A stretch of 64,000 nt of DNA from Brevibacterium sp. RIT 803 (GTDB lineage: Bacteria; Actinomycetota; Actinomycetes; Actinomycetales; Brevibacteriaceae), in the NCBI RefSeq assembly GCF_016892625.1, contig NZ_JAFEMW010000001.1, positions 62,001 to 126,000 on the forward strand. The letters are read 5' to 3'. A model generated the notes under the pieces. It was not told the origin of the DNA, searched no databases, and saw only the letters and a list, made by a program, of their open reading frames with translations. This document shows, in pieces, positions 28,250-36,839 of this stretch. The position numbers were made by a program, and so were the translations under genes. How positions within the stretch are numbered: position 1 is the first letter of the stretch; each line of letters opens with the position of its first letter.

Positions 28250-28876
28250 TCACGCGTCGGGCGCTGCGTGCTTCTCTGCAGCGACGCGATCGCGTCGGGA
28301 TTTCACCTCGGCGATGTTGCCCTTGGCATCTGATGATGCCTTGCGGGCCTCGGCCTTGGCGTCGGATTTTGACTTAAGTGGACCAATGACCATCACCATG
28401 TTGCGTCCGTCGACCCGTGGTGAGGATTCGACGGTGCCGAGGTCCGACACATCTTCGGCCAGTCGGTTGAGCAGCTTGATGCCCATTTCGGGGCGAGACT
28501 GTTCACGTCCGCGGAACATGATCATGACTTTGACCTTGTCGCCACCGGCCAGGAAGCGGGTCACATGCCCCTTCTTGGTCTCGTAGTCGTGTTCATCGAT
28601 CTTGAGACGGAAGCGGATCTCTTTCAGCGCAGTGTTCGCCTGGTTCTTGCGGGCTTCTCTGGCCTTCTGAGCAGATTCGTATTTGAATTTCCCGTAGTCC
28701 ATGAGTTTGGCTACGGGAGGCTTCGCCTGCGGTGCAACCTCGACCAAGTCGAGATCTGCCTCACGAGCGAGGTCGAGTGCCTTGCGAATGGCAACGATAC
28801 CGACCTGTTCACCGTTGGGTCCGACCAACCGGACCTCGGGAACCCGAATCCGGTCATTGATGCGCGTCTCGCTGAT
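28250..28876 (-). CDS. infC: Translation initiation factor IF-3 with AUC start codon
   Basis: IF-3 of 208 residues: the N-domain opens with [19 protein letters not shown], a lysine-rich linker follows (about 80-100), and the C-domain includes [16 protein letters not shown]. The conserved protein begins at ATC 28876-28874, 7 nt after AAAGGAG, and no ATG or GTG in the right frame is spaced from a ribosome site. A longer frame reaches 29005 but its extra residues are unlike IF-3. A rare AUC/AUU start lets IF-3 repress its own translation, as known for E. coli infC. Residues after 185 form an Ala/Lys-rich tail. Confidence 0.93.
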   Translation of the reverse strand: MSETRINDRIRVPEVRLVGPNGEQVGIVAIRKALDLAREADLDLVEVAPQAKPPVAKLMDYGKFKYESAQKAREARKNQANTALKEIRFRLKIDEHDYETKKGHVTRFLAGGDKVKVMIMFRGREQSRPEMGIKLLNRLAEDVSDLGTVESSPRVDGRNMVMVIGPLKSKSDAKAEARKASSDAKGNIAEVKSRRDRVAAEKHAAPDA

Positions 28877-28920
28877 GTGTTCACTCCTTTTTAGCTCAAA
28901 TGATGTCGTGGCAATAGAAA

Positions 28921-28952
28921 AGGCTCCCATTGACCACATGCCAAGGGAGCCT
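28921..28952 (-). promoter_or_regulatory. Terminator-like attenuator hairpin in the infC leader
   Basis: Minus-strand AGGCTCCC pairs with GGGAGCCT, with a further TTG/CAA pairing inside, and is directly followed by TTTTCT. It lies 45 nt before the infC start and about 160 nt after the likely transcription start, so it could prematurely end the infC-rpmI-rplT message. Confidence 0.55.
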
Positions 28953-29122
28953 GCACACACATCAGAGCAACGGAATTGAAACCGCAGCACATCAAGTGAA
29001 TACACCTCGATCTGAAACCTTCTGCCTCAGGCTTGCACCCGGGCTGTCGATCATCAGATCATTGGACCCGATCGCTCTACACGATCAAGGTGGGAGTCAG
29101 ACCCCGCTTCGCACCACAATTC

Positions 29123-29128
29123 AGTGTA
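29123..29128 (-). promoter_or_regulatory. Candidate -10 box of the infC operon
   Basis: TACACT on the minus strand, in the context GTAGTACACTG. The -35 region at the expected distance is weak (GTGCGA). Confidence 0.35.
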
Positions 29129-29202
29129 CTACGCTTCATGACTCTTCGCACATCGAGGTCGATCGTGCAATCGGCAAGTCAATCATATGACAAGCTAGTC
29201 CC

Positions 29203-29574
29203 ATGAGTTCTGAAAATTCTGTACCCGCCGAGGCGGTTGCCGATGTCACTCGTGATATCGCCGAAGTACCAGCCGTCGAGGTCATCACATCAGCAGCTGT
29301 GCACCTGATGTCCGCTGCCGCCGTCAAATGCGGACTGGCCGAAGATTCCCCCGAAGCGCCGGCAGCGGAGCTGCAGGACCTCGACGAGGCACGCAAACTC
29401 ATCACCGCCCTGGCCGGCCTGGTCACCGGAGCCGCCACCGTCATCGGCGACCACCATGCTCGCCCCCTGCGCGACGGTCTGCGCAGCCTCCAGCTGGCCT
29501 TCCGCGAAGCCTCGGCGATTCAGGACGAGCCCGGGCAGGGCCCCGGCGAGAAGTTCACGGGCCCCGTTCGCTGA
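29203..29574 (+). CDS. DUF1844 domain protein
   Basis: Protein of 123 residues with the DUF1844 core (about 25-90): VITSAAVHLMSAAAVKCGL, then DLDEARKLITALAGLV. The family has no established function and lies next to infC in many actinobacteria, divergently as here. It is predicted helical and soluble. The C-terminal Gly/Pro-rich tail is poorly conserved. A role linked to translation is suggested only by location. Confidence 0.85.
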   Translation: MSSENSVPAEAVADVTRDIAEVPAVEVITSAAVHLMSAAAVKCGLAEDSPEAPAAELQDLDEARKLITALAGLVTGAATVIGDHHARPLRDGLRSLQLAFREASAIQDEPGQGPGEKFTGPVR

Positions 29575-29704
29575 CACACGTCCTGATGAGTGCCGGCAGT
29601 TTCGTCGTGCACCATTCATGGTGATTCTCCACATTCTCTGCGGCTCTCGACCATTGGTCGGGGGCCGCTTCAGTCATGTCAGTGCCGAATGAGACCATCG
29701 TCCC

Positions 29705-32700
29705 ATGCCTCCCGTTGAACTGCCGTACGTGAGTGCCAAGGAGTTGCAGGACTACTTCGGTGCCACGTTCTACGAGCGCGGACGCAGCTACGCCAACAAG
29801 GGAATGGTCGGGCAGGCCAGCTGGGATTCAGAGGCCATGACCCTTCGGGCGGATGTCGCAGGCAGTGCGGCACACGACTACACAAGCACTGTTCGGCTGG
29901 AGCGGCACAATCCCACAGCAAAATCGTTCACCGTGATCTCCTCTCTGTGCACCTGCCCTGTGGGCGGAGACTGCAAACACGTGGTGGCTGCGCTGATGGC
30001 AGCGTCGATCCGGCAGGTGGCACCCTTTGGTTCAACGGCGCTGCACGATCCTGACCAGCGCCGCTCCCCCGACGAGGCCGACTGGCGCAGCGCCCACGTG
30101 CGCACTGCGCGCTCGAGCCCCCGAGGCCGGGCTCCTGATGGCAGCGACCGGTCATCGCACAATCGCAGAGAATACGACTGGAAATCGATTCTCTCCGGGT
30201 TCTCCTCCGACCGAGTCGACGATTCCGTCTGGGCCTCCGGTCCCGGGGGCACTCGGGTCGGCAGCGCACCGACTCGCCTTGCCCTCGGCTTTGAGATCTC
30301 CGAGCTGAGACGCACAGGCTTCGGGAACTTCGAAACCCATCCCACCAGACGATCTGAGCTCACCGGTCGCACCGACCTCGTCGTCACTCTGAGACCCTTG
30401 ATGGAGGGTGCACGCCGCAATTGGATCAAGGGGAACGTGTCGTGGTCCAACATCGCCAACAACTCAAACACTCGTGCATTTGCACGGGGGCAGGCGGCCT
30501 GGTTCGCACAGCTCTACAGCCTGTCCGCCATCAGCTCGAATCACCTCATCACGAATGACGACTCGCTCGTCCTTGACTGGTTCACTTCGCCCTTGCTCTG
30601 GCATCTCTTCGATCAGGCGGGGTCGCTGGGCATCGAACTCGTCGGCACCAGCCGCGGACTCTCGATTCGCCGAGGCGAGGAAGGGGCGACTCAATGTGAT
30701 GTGGTTGCGGTCTCAGACGGGCTCGAGGCCCGCTCCCTGGTCACGATTGACGGTGAGTCGTTCGACCAGGGCCTCTGCGGCCCAATCGATGATCATGGCT
30801 TCTACGGAATCTCGACCTCCGGCGGTACGTCCCTCGTTCTGGCTCCGACCGAGCAAAGGACGCATGGTGATGTAGTTCAGATGCTGCGTCGATGGGAACC
30901 GATCATCATCGCCGATGGCCAGATCCGTGACTTCTTCACTGACTTCTACCCCAAGCTCGCCTACGCCACCACCGTCGTCTCCTCCGACGATTCGGTGACC
31001 CTGCCTGTGCTCGTACCTCCAGATCTCGCACTCACCGTCTCCTACGGTGACCATGACGCGCACCTGACCTGGGAGTGGCACTATCACCACCCGGTGCAGA
31101 CGCTCCCGGTCCGCCGCGGGCCGCTGGCCGATCGCAACCGGAGCATCGAGCACGAAGACAGTGTGCTGGAGACGCTGAGCACCACCGTTGCTGCAACCGC
31201 GATGCCGCTGACTCTGCCGAGCCAGGTTCGCCGAGGGGACACCGTGGACCTCGACGACCTGCAGACAGCAGTTTTCGTTGACAAACTGCTGCCGGCTCTC
31301 AGCGACATCGAGCATCTCGAGGTGAGTGAGGTCGGAGATCGTGCGGACTATCGAGAAGTCACCGATGCGCCCCTGGTCGCGATGTCGACCGACGAAGCCG
31401 AGGACAGCGACTGGTTCGACATCCGCTTTGACATCACGATCGCCGGACAGCAGGTGGCCTTCGCCGACCTGTTCGTCGCCTTGGCGCAGGGGGCTGCGAT
31501 GATCGTTCTGCCCGACGGTGCCTACTTCTCACTCGAGGCACCCTTCTTCGACAAGTTTCGGCAGATGCTCGCCGACTCCGATGTCATCGCGGACTGGAAA
31601 CCGGAATCACCCCGCCTCTCCCGGTATCACATGGACCTGTGGGCCGAATTCGACGAGCTCGTCGACGAATCCGCTGCCGCGGCCTCGTGGCGACGATCGG
31701 TCGAAGCCCTCAGCCACCTCGGCGAGATTCCAGCTCTCGACGTGCCCGAAGGGATCGAAGCCACACTGCGGCCCTATCAGCAGGAGGGGTTCAGTTGGCT
31801 GGCGGCACTGTGGTCCAGCGGACTCGGCGGCATCCTGGCCGACGACATGGGCCTGGGCAAGACGCTGCAGGCATTGAGCCTGTTCACTCACATCAAGAGC
31901 ACGGACAAGAACGCCGCTCCCATCCTCGTCGTCGCGCCCACATCGGTGATGTCGACCTGGCGAGCCGAGGCAGAGAGGTTCGCGCCGGGTCTGCGAGTCG
32001 CCACGATCTCGGCCACAGAGAAGAAGCGGAAGACCACCCTGGCCGACGAGATCGAGGAGGCGGACCTCGTCATCACCTCATACGCCATTCTGCGCCTCGA
32101 CGCACTGGCTTTCAGGTCGATCGTGTGGGATTCGTTCGTCCTCGATGAGGCACAGTTCGTCAAGAACAGGTCCGCCAAGGTCCATACTGCGGCGAAGGCG
32201 ATCCAGGCCCGGTTCCGCCTGGCCATCACCGGCACACCGATGGAGAACTCGCTGACCGATCTGTGGTCGCTGTATTCGATCACCTCACCGGGACTGCTTC
32301 CGGGCTTCGAGAAGTTCCGGCGCGAGATCGTCTCCCCGATCGAATCCGGCGAGGCCCCGGAGGAGATGGCTCTGCTGCGCCGGCGGATTCGACCGTTCAT
32401 GAAGCGGCGGGACAAGGAACTTGTCGCTGCCGACCTGCCGCCGAAGCAGGAACAGGTTCTCAGCGTCGAACTCAGCACCAAGCACAGGGAGTTGTACAAC
32501 ACGGTTCTGCAGAAGGAGAGGAAGAAGCTCCTCGGCCTCATCAACGACATGGATCGCAATCGCTTCGCGATCTTCCGCTCGCTGACGCTCCTGCGGATGT
32601 TGGCCATCGACCCGTATCTCATCGATGCCAAATATGAAGGCATCGGGTCGAGCAAACTCAGCGCACTCTTCGCCCACCTTGACGACATCGTTGCCGAGGG

Positions 32701-33154
32701 CCACCGGACCATCATCTTCAGCCAGTTCACCTCGTTCCTCACCCGGGTCGGTGAACAGCTCGAGCATCGCAATATCAATTACGCCTACCTCGACGGCTCC
32801 ACGCGGAATCGCGGCGCAGTCATCGAGGACTTCAGGGCCGGGGATGCACCCGTCTTCCTCATCAGTCTCAAGGCAGGTGGGTTCGGCCTGACACTGACGG
32901 AGGCCGACTACGTCTTCCTCCTCGATCCCTGGTGGAACCCGGCGGTCGAGGCTCAGGCAGTCGACCGCGCGCACCGAATCGGTCAGACGAAGAGTGTCAT
33001 GGTCTATCGGATGGTCTCGGCGAAGACGATCGAGGAGAAGGTGCTGGCGCTGCAGGAGAGGAAGGCGCAGCTCTTCGATTCCCTGGTCAATGAGGGTGAG
33101 GGCTTCTCCTCAGCGATCACGGGTGAGGACATACGCGGGCTGCTCGACGGGTAA
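29705..33154 (+). CDS. SWIM zinc-finger SNF2-family helicase
   Basis: Large ATP-dependent DNA translocase of 1149 residues. A SWIM zinc finger CxCx5CxH lies at Cys82, Cys84, Cys90 and His92. After a long middle region (about 130-650) the SNF2 motor begins: Walker A ADDMGLGKT near 711-719, DEAQ near 813, the gap TGTPMEN, then the C-terminal motor with SQFTSFL and DRAHRIGQT. It resembles HepA/Swi2 helicases that remodel DNA-bound proteins. No restriction, phage-defence or nuclease gene stands next to it, so a housekeeping repair or transcription-recycling role is as likely as defence. Confidence 0.9.
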   Translation: MPPVELPYVSAKELQDYFGATFYERGRSYANKGMVGQASWDSEAMTLRADVAGSAAHDYTSTVRLERHNPTAKSFTVISSLCTCPVGGDCKHVVAALMAASIRQVAPFGSTALHDPDQRRSPDEADWRSAHVRTARSSPRGRAPDGSDRSSHNRREYDWKSILSGFSSDRVDDSVWASGPGGTRVGSAPTRLALGFEISELRRTGFGNFETHPTRRSELTGRTDLVVTLRPLMEGARRNWIKGNVSWSNIANNSNTRAFARGQAAWFAQLYSLSAISSNHLITNDDSLVLDWFTSPLLWHLFDQAGSLGIELVGTSRGLSIRRGEEGATQCDVVAVSDGLEARSLVTIDGESFDQGLCGPIDDHGFYGISTSGGTSLVLAPTEQRTHGDVVQMLRRWEPIIIADGQIRDFFTDFYPKLAYATTVVSSDDSVTLPVLVPPDLALTVSYGDHDAHLTWEWHYHHPVQTLPVRRGPLADRNRSIEHEDSVLETLSTTVAATAMPLTLPSQVRRGDTVDLDDLQTAVFVDKLLPALSDIEHLEVSEVGDRADYREVTDAPLVAMSTDEAEDSDWFDIRFDITIAGQQVAFADLFVALAQGAAMIVLPDGAYFSLEAPFFDKFRQMLADSDVIADWKPESPRLSRYHMDLWAEFDELVDESAAAASWRRSVEALSHLGEIPALDVPEGIEATLRPYQQEGFSWLAALWSSGLGGILADDMGLGKTLQALSLFTHIKSTDKNAAPILVVAPTSVMSTWRAEAERFAPGLRVATISATEKKRKTTLADEIEEADLVITSYAILRLDALAFRSIVWDSFVLDEAQFVKNRSAKVHTAAKAIQARFRLAITGTPMENSLTDLWSLYSITSPGLLPGFEKFRREIVSPIESGEAPEEMALLRRRIRPFMKRRDKELVAADLPPKQEQVLSVELSTKHRELYNTVLQKERKKLLGLINDMDRNRFAIFRSLTLLRMLAIDPYLIDAKYEGIGSSKLSALFAHLDDIVAEGHRTIIFSQFTSFLTRVGEQLEHRNINYAYLDGSTRNRGAVIEDFRAGDAPVFLISLKAGGFGLTLTEADYVFLLDPWWNPAVEAQAVDRAHRIGQTKSVMVYRMVSAKTIEEKVLALQERKAQLFDSLVNEGEGFSSAITGEDIRGLLDG

Positions 33155-33185
33155 GCGGCTCGTCGTCTCTGGTTCGCTCTCTCGC

Positions 33186-33842
33186 TCAATATCCGAGCGT
33201 CGACGTGAGTCCCTGCATCAGTTCGTCTTCGACCAGTTCGATCCCGGGGCCGAACTGTCCGAATCGCAGGGCGTTGATGAGGCCGATGATCGCAGCCCAC
33301 ACGGTCACAGTGCGCATAATCACCTGATCGTCTGGTTCCAGCCCCAGTTCTCGCAGTCCCTCACGCAGCACGTCCAATGCATGAGCCGGCGGTACCTGAG
33401 TGTTCGGGGTCCGATGCGCAGAGGACTGTGAGAGCAGGGTCGTCAGCGTCACCATGATCCTGGTCCCAGGAACCACTGTCTCGTCCCGCGGTGCCTGGTA
33501 GTCAGGCACGGGCGTGCCATAGATGAGCGCCCACCGGTTGGGATGCCTGCGCGACCACGCCAGCATCGTCACACCGACGGTGAGAACAGATGTGTCGTCT
33601 TCGAGGGCTTCGTCCACGTCATCGGCAATCGAGGTGAAAGCATCGCGGATGAGTATTGTCAGCAGTTCGTCGCGGTTCTTCACGTACCGATAGATGGCGC
33701 TTGAGACGATTCCGAGTTCCCGTGCGATGGCCCGAAGCGAGACCCCGTCGAGACCGTCGTCATCAAGCATTCTGTTCCCGATCCGGGTGATCTGCGCTTC
33801 GGTTTCCAGCCGAGCCCGCTGGCGCGGAGTCGAGTTCGTCAT
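33186..33842 (-). CDS. TetR family transcriptional regulator
   Basis: TetR-type repressor of 218 residues. The N-terminal HTH (about 12-58, with LRAIARELGIVSSAIYRYVKNRDEL) is followed by a C-terminal ligand domain of the TetR_C WHG-like type. It diverges from the epimerase gene, with two similar palindromes in between, and is transcribed from a leaderless promoter with TTGTTA-N17-TAGGGT. It most likely represses itself and the epimerase gene. Confidence 0.92.
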   Translation of the reverse strand: MTNSTPRQRARLETEAQITRIGNRMLDDDGLDGVSLRAIARELGIVSSAIYRYVKNRDELLTILIRDAFTSIADDVDEALEDDTSVLTVGVTMLAWSRRHPNRWALIYGTPVPDYQAPRDETVVPGTRIMVTLTTLLSQSSAHRTPNTQVPPAHALDVLREGLRELGLEPDDQVIMRTVTVWAAIIGLINALRFGQFGPGIELVEDELMQGLTSTLGY

Positions 33843-33848
33843 GCCTCA

Positions 33849-33877
33849 ACCCTAGAACGAGAGAGCAAAGATAACAA
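33849..33877 (-). promoter_or_regulatory. Leaderless promoter of the tetR gene
   Basis: On the minus strand TTGTTA (33877-33872), 17-nt spacer, TAGGGT (33854-33849), 6 nt, then ATG 33842. Near-ideal sigma-70-type spacing with no room for a ribosome site. Confidence 0.65.
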
Positions 33878-33879
33878 TA

Positions 33880-33894
33880 GTGAGCACTGCTCTT
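33880..33894. promoter_or_regulatory. TetR operator copy 1
   Basis: Contains GAGCA-C-TGCTC, a perfect 5-bp-arm dyad just upstream of the tetR -35 box. It agrees with operator copy 2 at 12 of 15 positions. Confidence 0.5.
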
Positions 33895-33928
33895 GAATTT
33901 GCACGAGCGGCGGCCTATTCTCATTTCA

Positions 33929-33943
33929 GAGAGCAGTGCTCTC
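33929..33943. promoter_or_regulatory. TetR operator copy 2
   Basis: GAGAGCA-G-TGCTCTC, a perfect palindrome with 7-bp arms about 70 bp upstream of the epimerase start. Its size is typical of TetR-family sites. Confidence 0.6.
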
Positions 33944-34009
33944 GTTCACCGAAGGACTCGAGGGTCCGCACGGCCTCACGACACCACGAAACTGAGAAGG
34001 ACGACCACC

Positions 34010-35008
34010 ATGAAATCTGCACTCGTCATCGGCTACGGACAGATCGGCAGCGAGATCGCCTCCCAACTCACGACAGCAGGAATACACGTTGCAGTCGCAA
34101 CCCGTTCGGCTCCAGCCGCTGTCGCCGTTACCGCCGCAGCCGGCCAAGGATCGACAGCGCCCGCCTACGCCGATCACGCCAATGGCACCGACCGGACCAA
34201 CCGAGCAAACGGGGCCACGATCGCCCGTGTCCAGGCAGACGCATCAGACCCCGAGCAACTGCTCGAGGCCGCTGCAGGCAGCGATGTCATCTTCGCCTGC
34301 GTTCATGCTCCCTATGACAGCCGAGTCTGGGCACAGGTTCTGCCCCACCTGGACAAGACGATCATGGATGCCGCCGCGGAACTGGGCATTCCGGTCATCT
34401 TCCCCGAATCGGTCTACGCCTTCGCCGGCACCCCCGGCCCGGTAACGGAGTCCTCACCATTTGCACCGGTCGAGGAGAAGGGACGGATCAGGCAGCAGCT
34501 CATGGAGGCGAGGCTGGAGCACCCGGCCACCTCGGCGAGTGTCGTTGCCGGGGATCTGCTCGGCACGACCGCACAGCCGCAGACGTCGGTAGTGCGGATG
34601 TGCATCACCGCGCCGATCTCCAAAGGGCGTCGGGCCATCGTGCCCGCACGCTCCGATGTCGCCCACGGCATCACCGTGATCGAAGACCTCGCTGCCGCGA
34701 TGATCGGTGCGGCACAGCTGCTCGAAGACGTCCCCGCGGGGACGCATCGCCTGCTCATCGCTCCGTCCTCGAATCCGACCCTCGGCGAGATCGCGGAGTT
34801 CACCCACGAGCACCTGGGCACCAGACCGAGAAGACCCCTCTCCCTCCCCCGCTGGACGACTCGCGCCGCCGGGATCTTCGAACGCTCGATGCACGAACTC
34901 AACCGGCTCGCTCCGATCTGGTACTCTCCCTGCGTCATCGAGCCAGGGCCATTCGCCGAGGATCTCGGCACGACCGACTGGCGCGAGGGCGTGAGGCAGA
35001 TGCTGTGA
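34010..35008 (+). CDS. NAD-dependent epimerase/dehydratase-like protein
   Basis: Extended-SDR-like protein of 332 residues. The N-terminus has the Rossmann motif GYGQIGSEIASQL (about 7-19). A Thr/Asn/Ala-rich insert (60-72) precedes the second strand, and the region ESVYAFAG near 137 holds the Tyr expected of the family, although the classical YxxxK is not intact; the protein may be an atypical SDR that binds NAD(P) without full catalytic machinery. ATG 34010 follows AGAAGG. Divergent from tetR and probably repressed by it. Confidence 0.83.
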   Translation: MKSALVIGYGQIGSEIASQLTTAGIHVAVATRSAPAAVAVTAAAGQGSTAPAYADHANGTDRTNRANGATIARVQADASDPEQLLEAAAGSDVIFACVHAPYDSRVWAQVLPHLDKTIMDAAAELGIPVIFPESVYAFAGTPGPVTESSPFAPVEEKGRIRQQLMEARLEHPATSASVVAGDLLGTTAQPQTSVVRMCITAPISKGRRAIVPARSDVAHGITVIEDLAAAMIGAAQLLEDVPAGTHRLLIAPSSNPTLGEIAEFTHEHLGTRPRRPLSLPRWTTRAAGIFERSMHELNRLAPIWYSPCVIEPGPFAEDLGTTDWREGVRQML

Positions 35009-35021
35009 AGCCATCCCGGCG

Positions 35022-35053
35022 CGTGGGAGTTCGGCATGCGCCGAGCTCCCACG
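35022..35053. terminator. Bidirectional I-shaped terminator
   Basis: A 14-bp stem (CGTGGGAG plus TTCGGC, one T:G pair) with a 4-nt loop, between the convergent epimerase and abgT genes. It has no U-run on either side, a form frequent in high-GC actinobacteria. Confidence 0.65.
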
Positions 35054-35073
35054 GTCCGGCCTGCCCCGTCGTC

Positions 35074-36711
35074 CTACTTGAGGAAGATTCCGTTGCCGGG
35101 GCCCAGGGGTAGGTCGAAGAAGAACCAGATCGCCAGCAGCGCCGCCCAGGCGAGCCAGAATGGGATGACGAAGGGGAACATCCGCGAGATGATCGTGCCA
35201 AGTCCAGCATTGGGTTCATACCGGCGCACGAGTCCCAGCAGCACGATCATGTACGGGTTGAGCGGGGTGATGACCTGGGTGGCCGAGTCACCGACGCGGA
35301 ACCCGGCCTGGATGAACGCCGGCTCATAGCCGAGCAGCGCGAACAGCGGAACGAACACCGCGGCCATGAGCGTCCACATCGATGAACCGGAGACGATGAA
35401 GAGGTTGAGCACGCTGGCAAGCAGCATGAACCCGATGACCGCGGCGAAGCCGGTGAGTCCGATCGCCTCGAGACCGGAGGCGCCGGCAACTGCGATCCAG
35501 GATCCGATCCCCGTCCAGTTGAACAGGGCGATGAACTGGCCGAGGATGAAGGCGAGAATGAGGAAGGACATCATGTCGATGATCGACTGGCTCATCATTC
35601 TCACCAAGTCGTTCATCGACCGCACGGTGCGCACGACGAAGCCGTAGACGACGCCCATGAGCATGAAGTAGGCGAAGACGATGAAGACGATCGACGACAG
35701 CAGGGGCGACTTCGGCAGAAAGCCGCCGTCCTCGTTGCGCCACGGCGAATCGGGGATGAGTACGGCGAAGAGGACCACCGCCGTCAGCAGCAGCGCGGAG
35801 CCCACGGCCCACAGCAGCCCTTTCTTCTCCTCAGGCTCCAGTTCGGCCTTGACCTCCTTCTGAGATTCCTCGACCTCTTCGGCCGACACGGAGTTCTCAC
35901 CGTAGGGGTTGTCCTTCGCCTGGTATTCCTTGGCCAGGCCTGAACCCTTGGCATCCGCGTATTCGCGCGGAACGCCCTTTCGAACCATGTTCGGTTCGAT
36001 GAGCTTGTCGATGATGAAACCGGCGATGACCGCCAGCACGATCGAGGCGACGATATTGAAGAAGTAGTTCGACACCGGGTTGACGGCCGTATAGTCAGTG
36101 TCGGGCAACGTCCCCATCACCGAGGTGGTGATGCCGGCGAACAGTGCGTCGAGGCTCGTCGGCACGATCGAGGTCGAATACCCGGCCCCGGTGGCGGCGA
36201 ATCCGCCGATGAGCCCGGCCATCGGGTGCCGCCCGGCAGCCTTGAACACGAGCGCAGCCAGGGGCGGGATGATGATGAATGCCGAGTCGGCCATGATCGA
36301 CCCGACGACGCCGACGAATCCGACGGCGTAGGGCAGCAGCCAGCGGGGGCTCTTGCCGAAGGCGATCCGCACGGCCGCGGCGAGCATCCCCGACTTCTCG
36401 GCCACGCCCACTGCCAGGAGGATCGGCAGCACGGTCGCCAGCGGTGGGAAGCCGATGTAGTTGTCGCCCATCGTCGTCGTCAACCACGACATGCCTTCCC
36501 CGGTGAAGAGCCCCTTGATCGCCACGGTCTCATCGCTGCCGGGAATCTCGACCGACACGTCGGCGATGGCCATGCCGGTTGAGATCGCCCCTGTGATGAG
36601 GAACAGACCGAGGAAGAGGGTGAACGGCTCGGGCAGTTTGTTCCCCAGCCGTTCGATCCCGTCCAGCAGCCGCTGGCCGATACCGACTTTCGCTGACGTC
36701 GTCGTTGACAT
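35074..36711 (-). CDS. abgT: AbgT family transporter
   Basis: Integral membrane protein of 545 residues in the AbgT family, with about 12-13 helices. Characteristic stretches are RLGNKLPEPFTLFLGLFLI at the N-terminus and the helical hairpin regions around LPYAVGFVGVVGSIMADSA and VITPLNPYMIVLLGL. A hydrophilic Glu/Lys-rich loop lies near 275-315. Members import p-aminobenzoyl-glutamate or export sulfonamides. ATG 36711 follows AAGGAAG. It lies downstream of the M20 hydrolase gene in the same direction, so the pair resembles E. coli abgAB-abgT. Confidence 0.9.
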   Translation of the reverse strand: MSTTTSAKVGIGQRLLDGIERLGNKLPEPFTLFLGLFLITGAISTGMAIADVSVEIPGSDETVAIKGLFTGEGMSWLTTTMGDNYIGFPPLATVLPILLAVGVAEKSGMLAAAVRIAFGKSPRWLLPYAVGFVGVVGSIMADSAFIIIPPLAALVFKAAGRHPMAGLIGGFAATGAGYSTSIVPTSLDALFAGITTSVMGTLPDTDYTAVNPVSNYFFNIVASIVLAVIAGFIIDKLIEPNMVRKGVPREYADAKGSGLAKEYQAKDNPYGENSVSAEEVEESQKEVKAELEPEEKKGLLWAVGSALLLTAVVLFAVLIPDSPWRNEDGGFLPKSPLLSSIVFIVFAYFMLMGVVYGFVVRTVRSMNDLVRMMSQSIIDMMSFLILAFILGQFIALFNWTGIGSWIAVAGASGLEAIGLTGFAAVIGFMLLASVLNLFIVSGSSMWTLMAAVFVPLFALLGYEPAFIQAGFRVGDSATQVITPLNPYMIVLLGLVRRYEPNAGLGTIISRMFPFVIPFWLAWAALLAIWFFFDLPLGPGNGIFLK

Positions 36712-36839
36712 GTGTCTTCCTTCTCTTCGATGGTCGCGATCCGGGCCGAGTCCCTGTACTCGCCCGATTCGCAGCGTTATTCGAATCGCTGCCGGCGTTC
36801 GAGACGCCCAGCAGGTGTCGTGTTGGAGCCGATCTGTCT

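Larger units (their letters stand above)
28877..29202. other. infC leader and divergent promoter region
   Basis: Non-coding stretch between infC and the DUF1844 gene. It contains a -10 candidate for infC (29123-29128), a long transcribed leader of about 240 nt, and a terminator-like hairpin (28921-28952). The DUF1844 promoter must lie at the right end. No leader peptide was identified with confidence. Confidence 0.55.
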
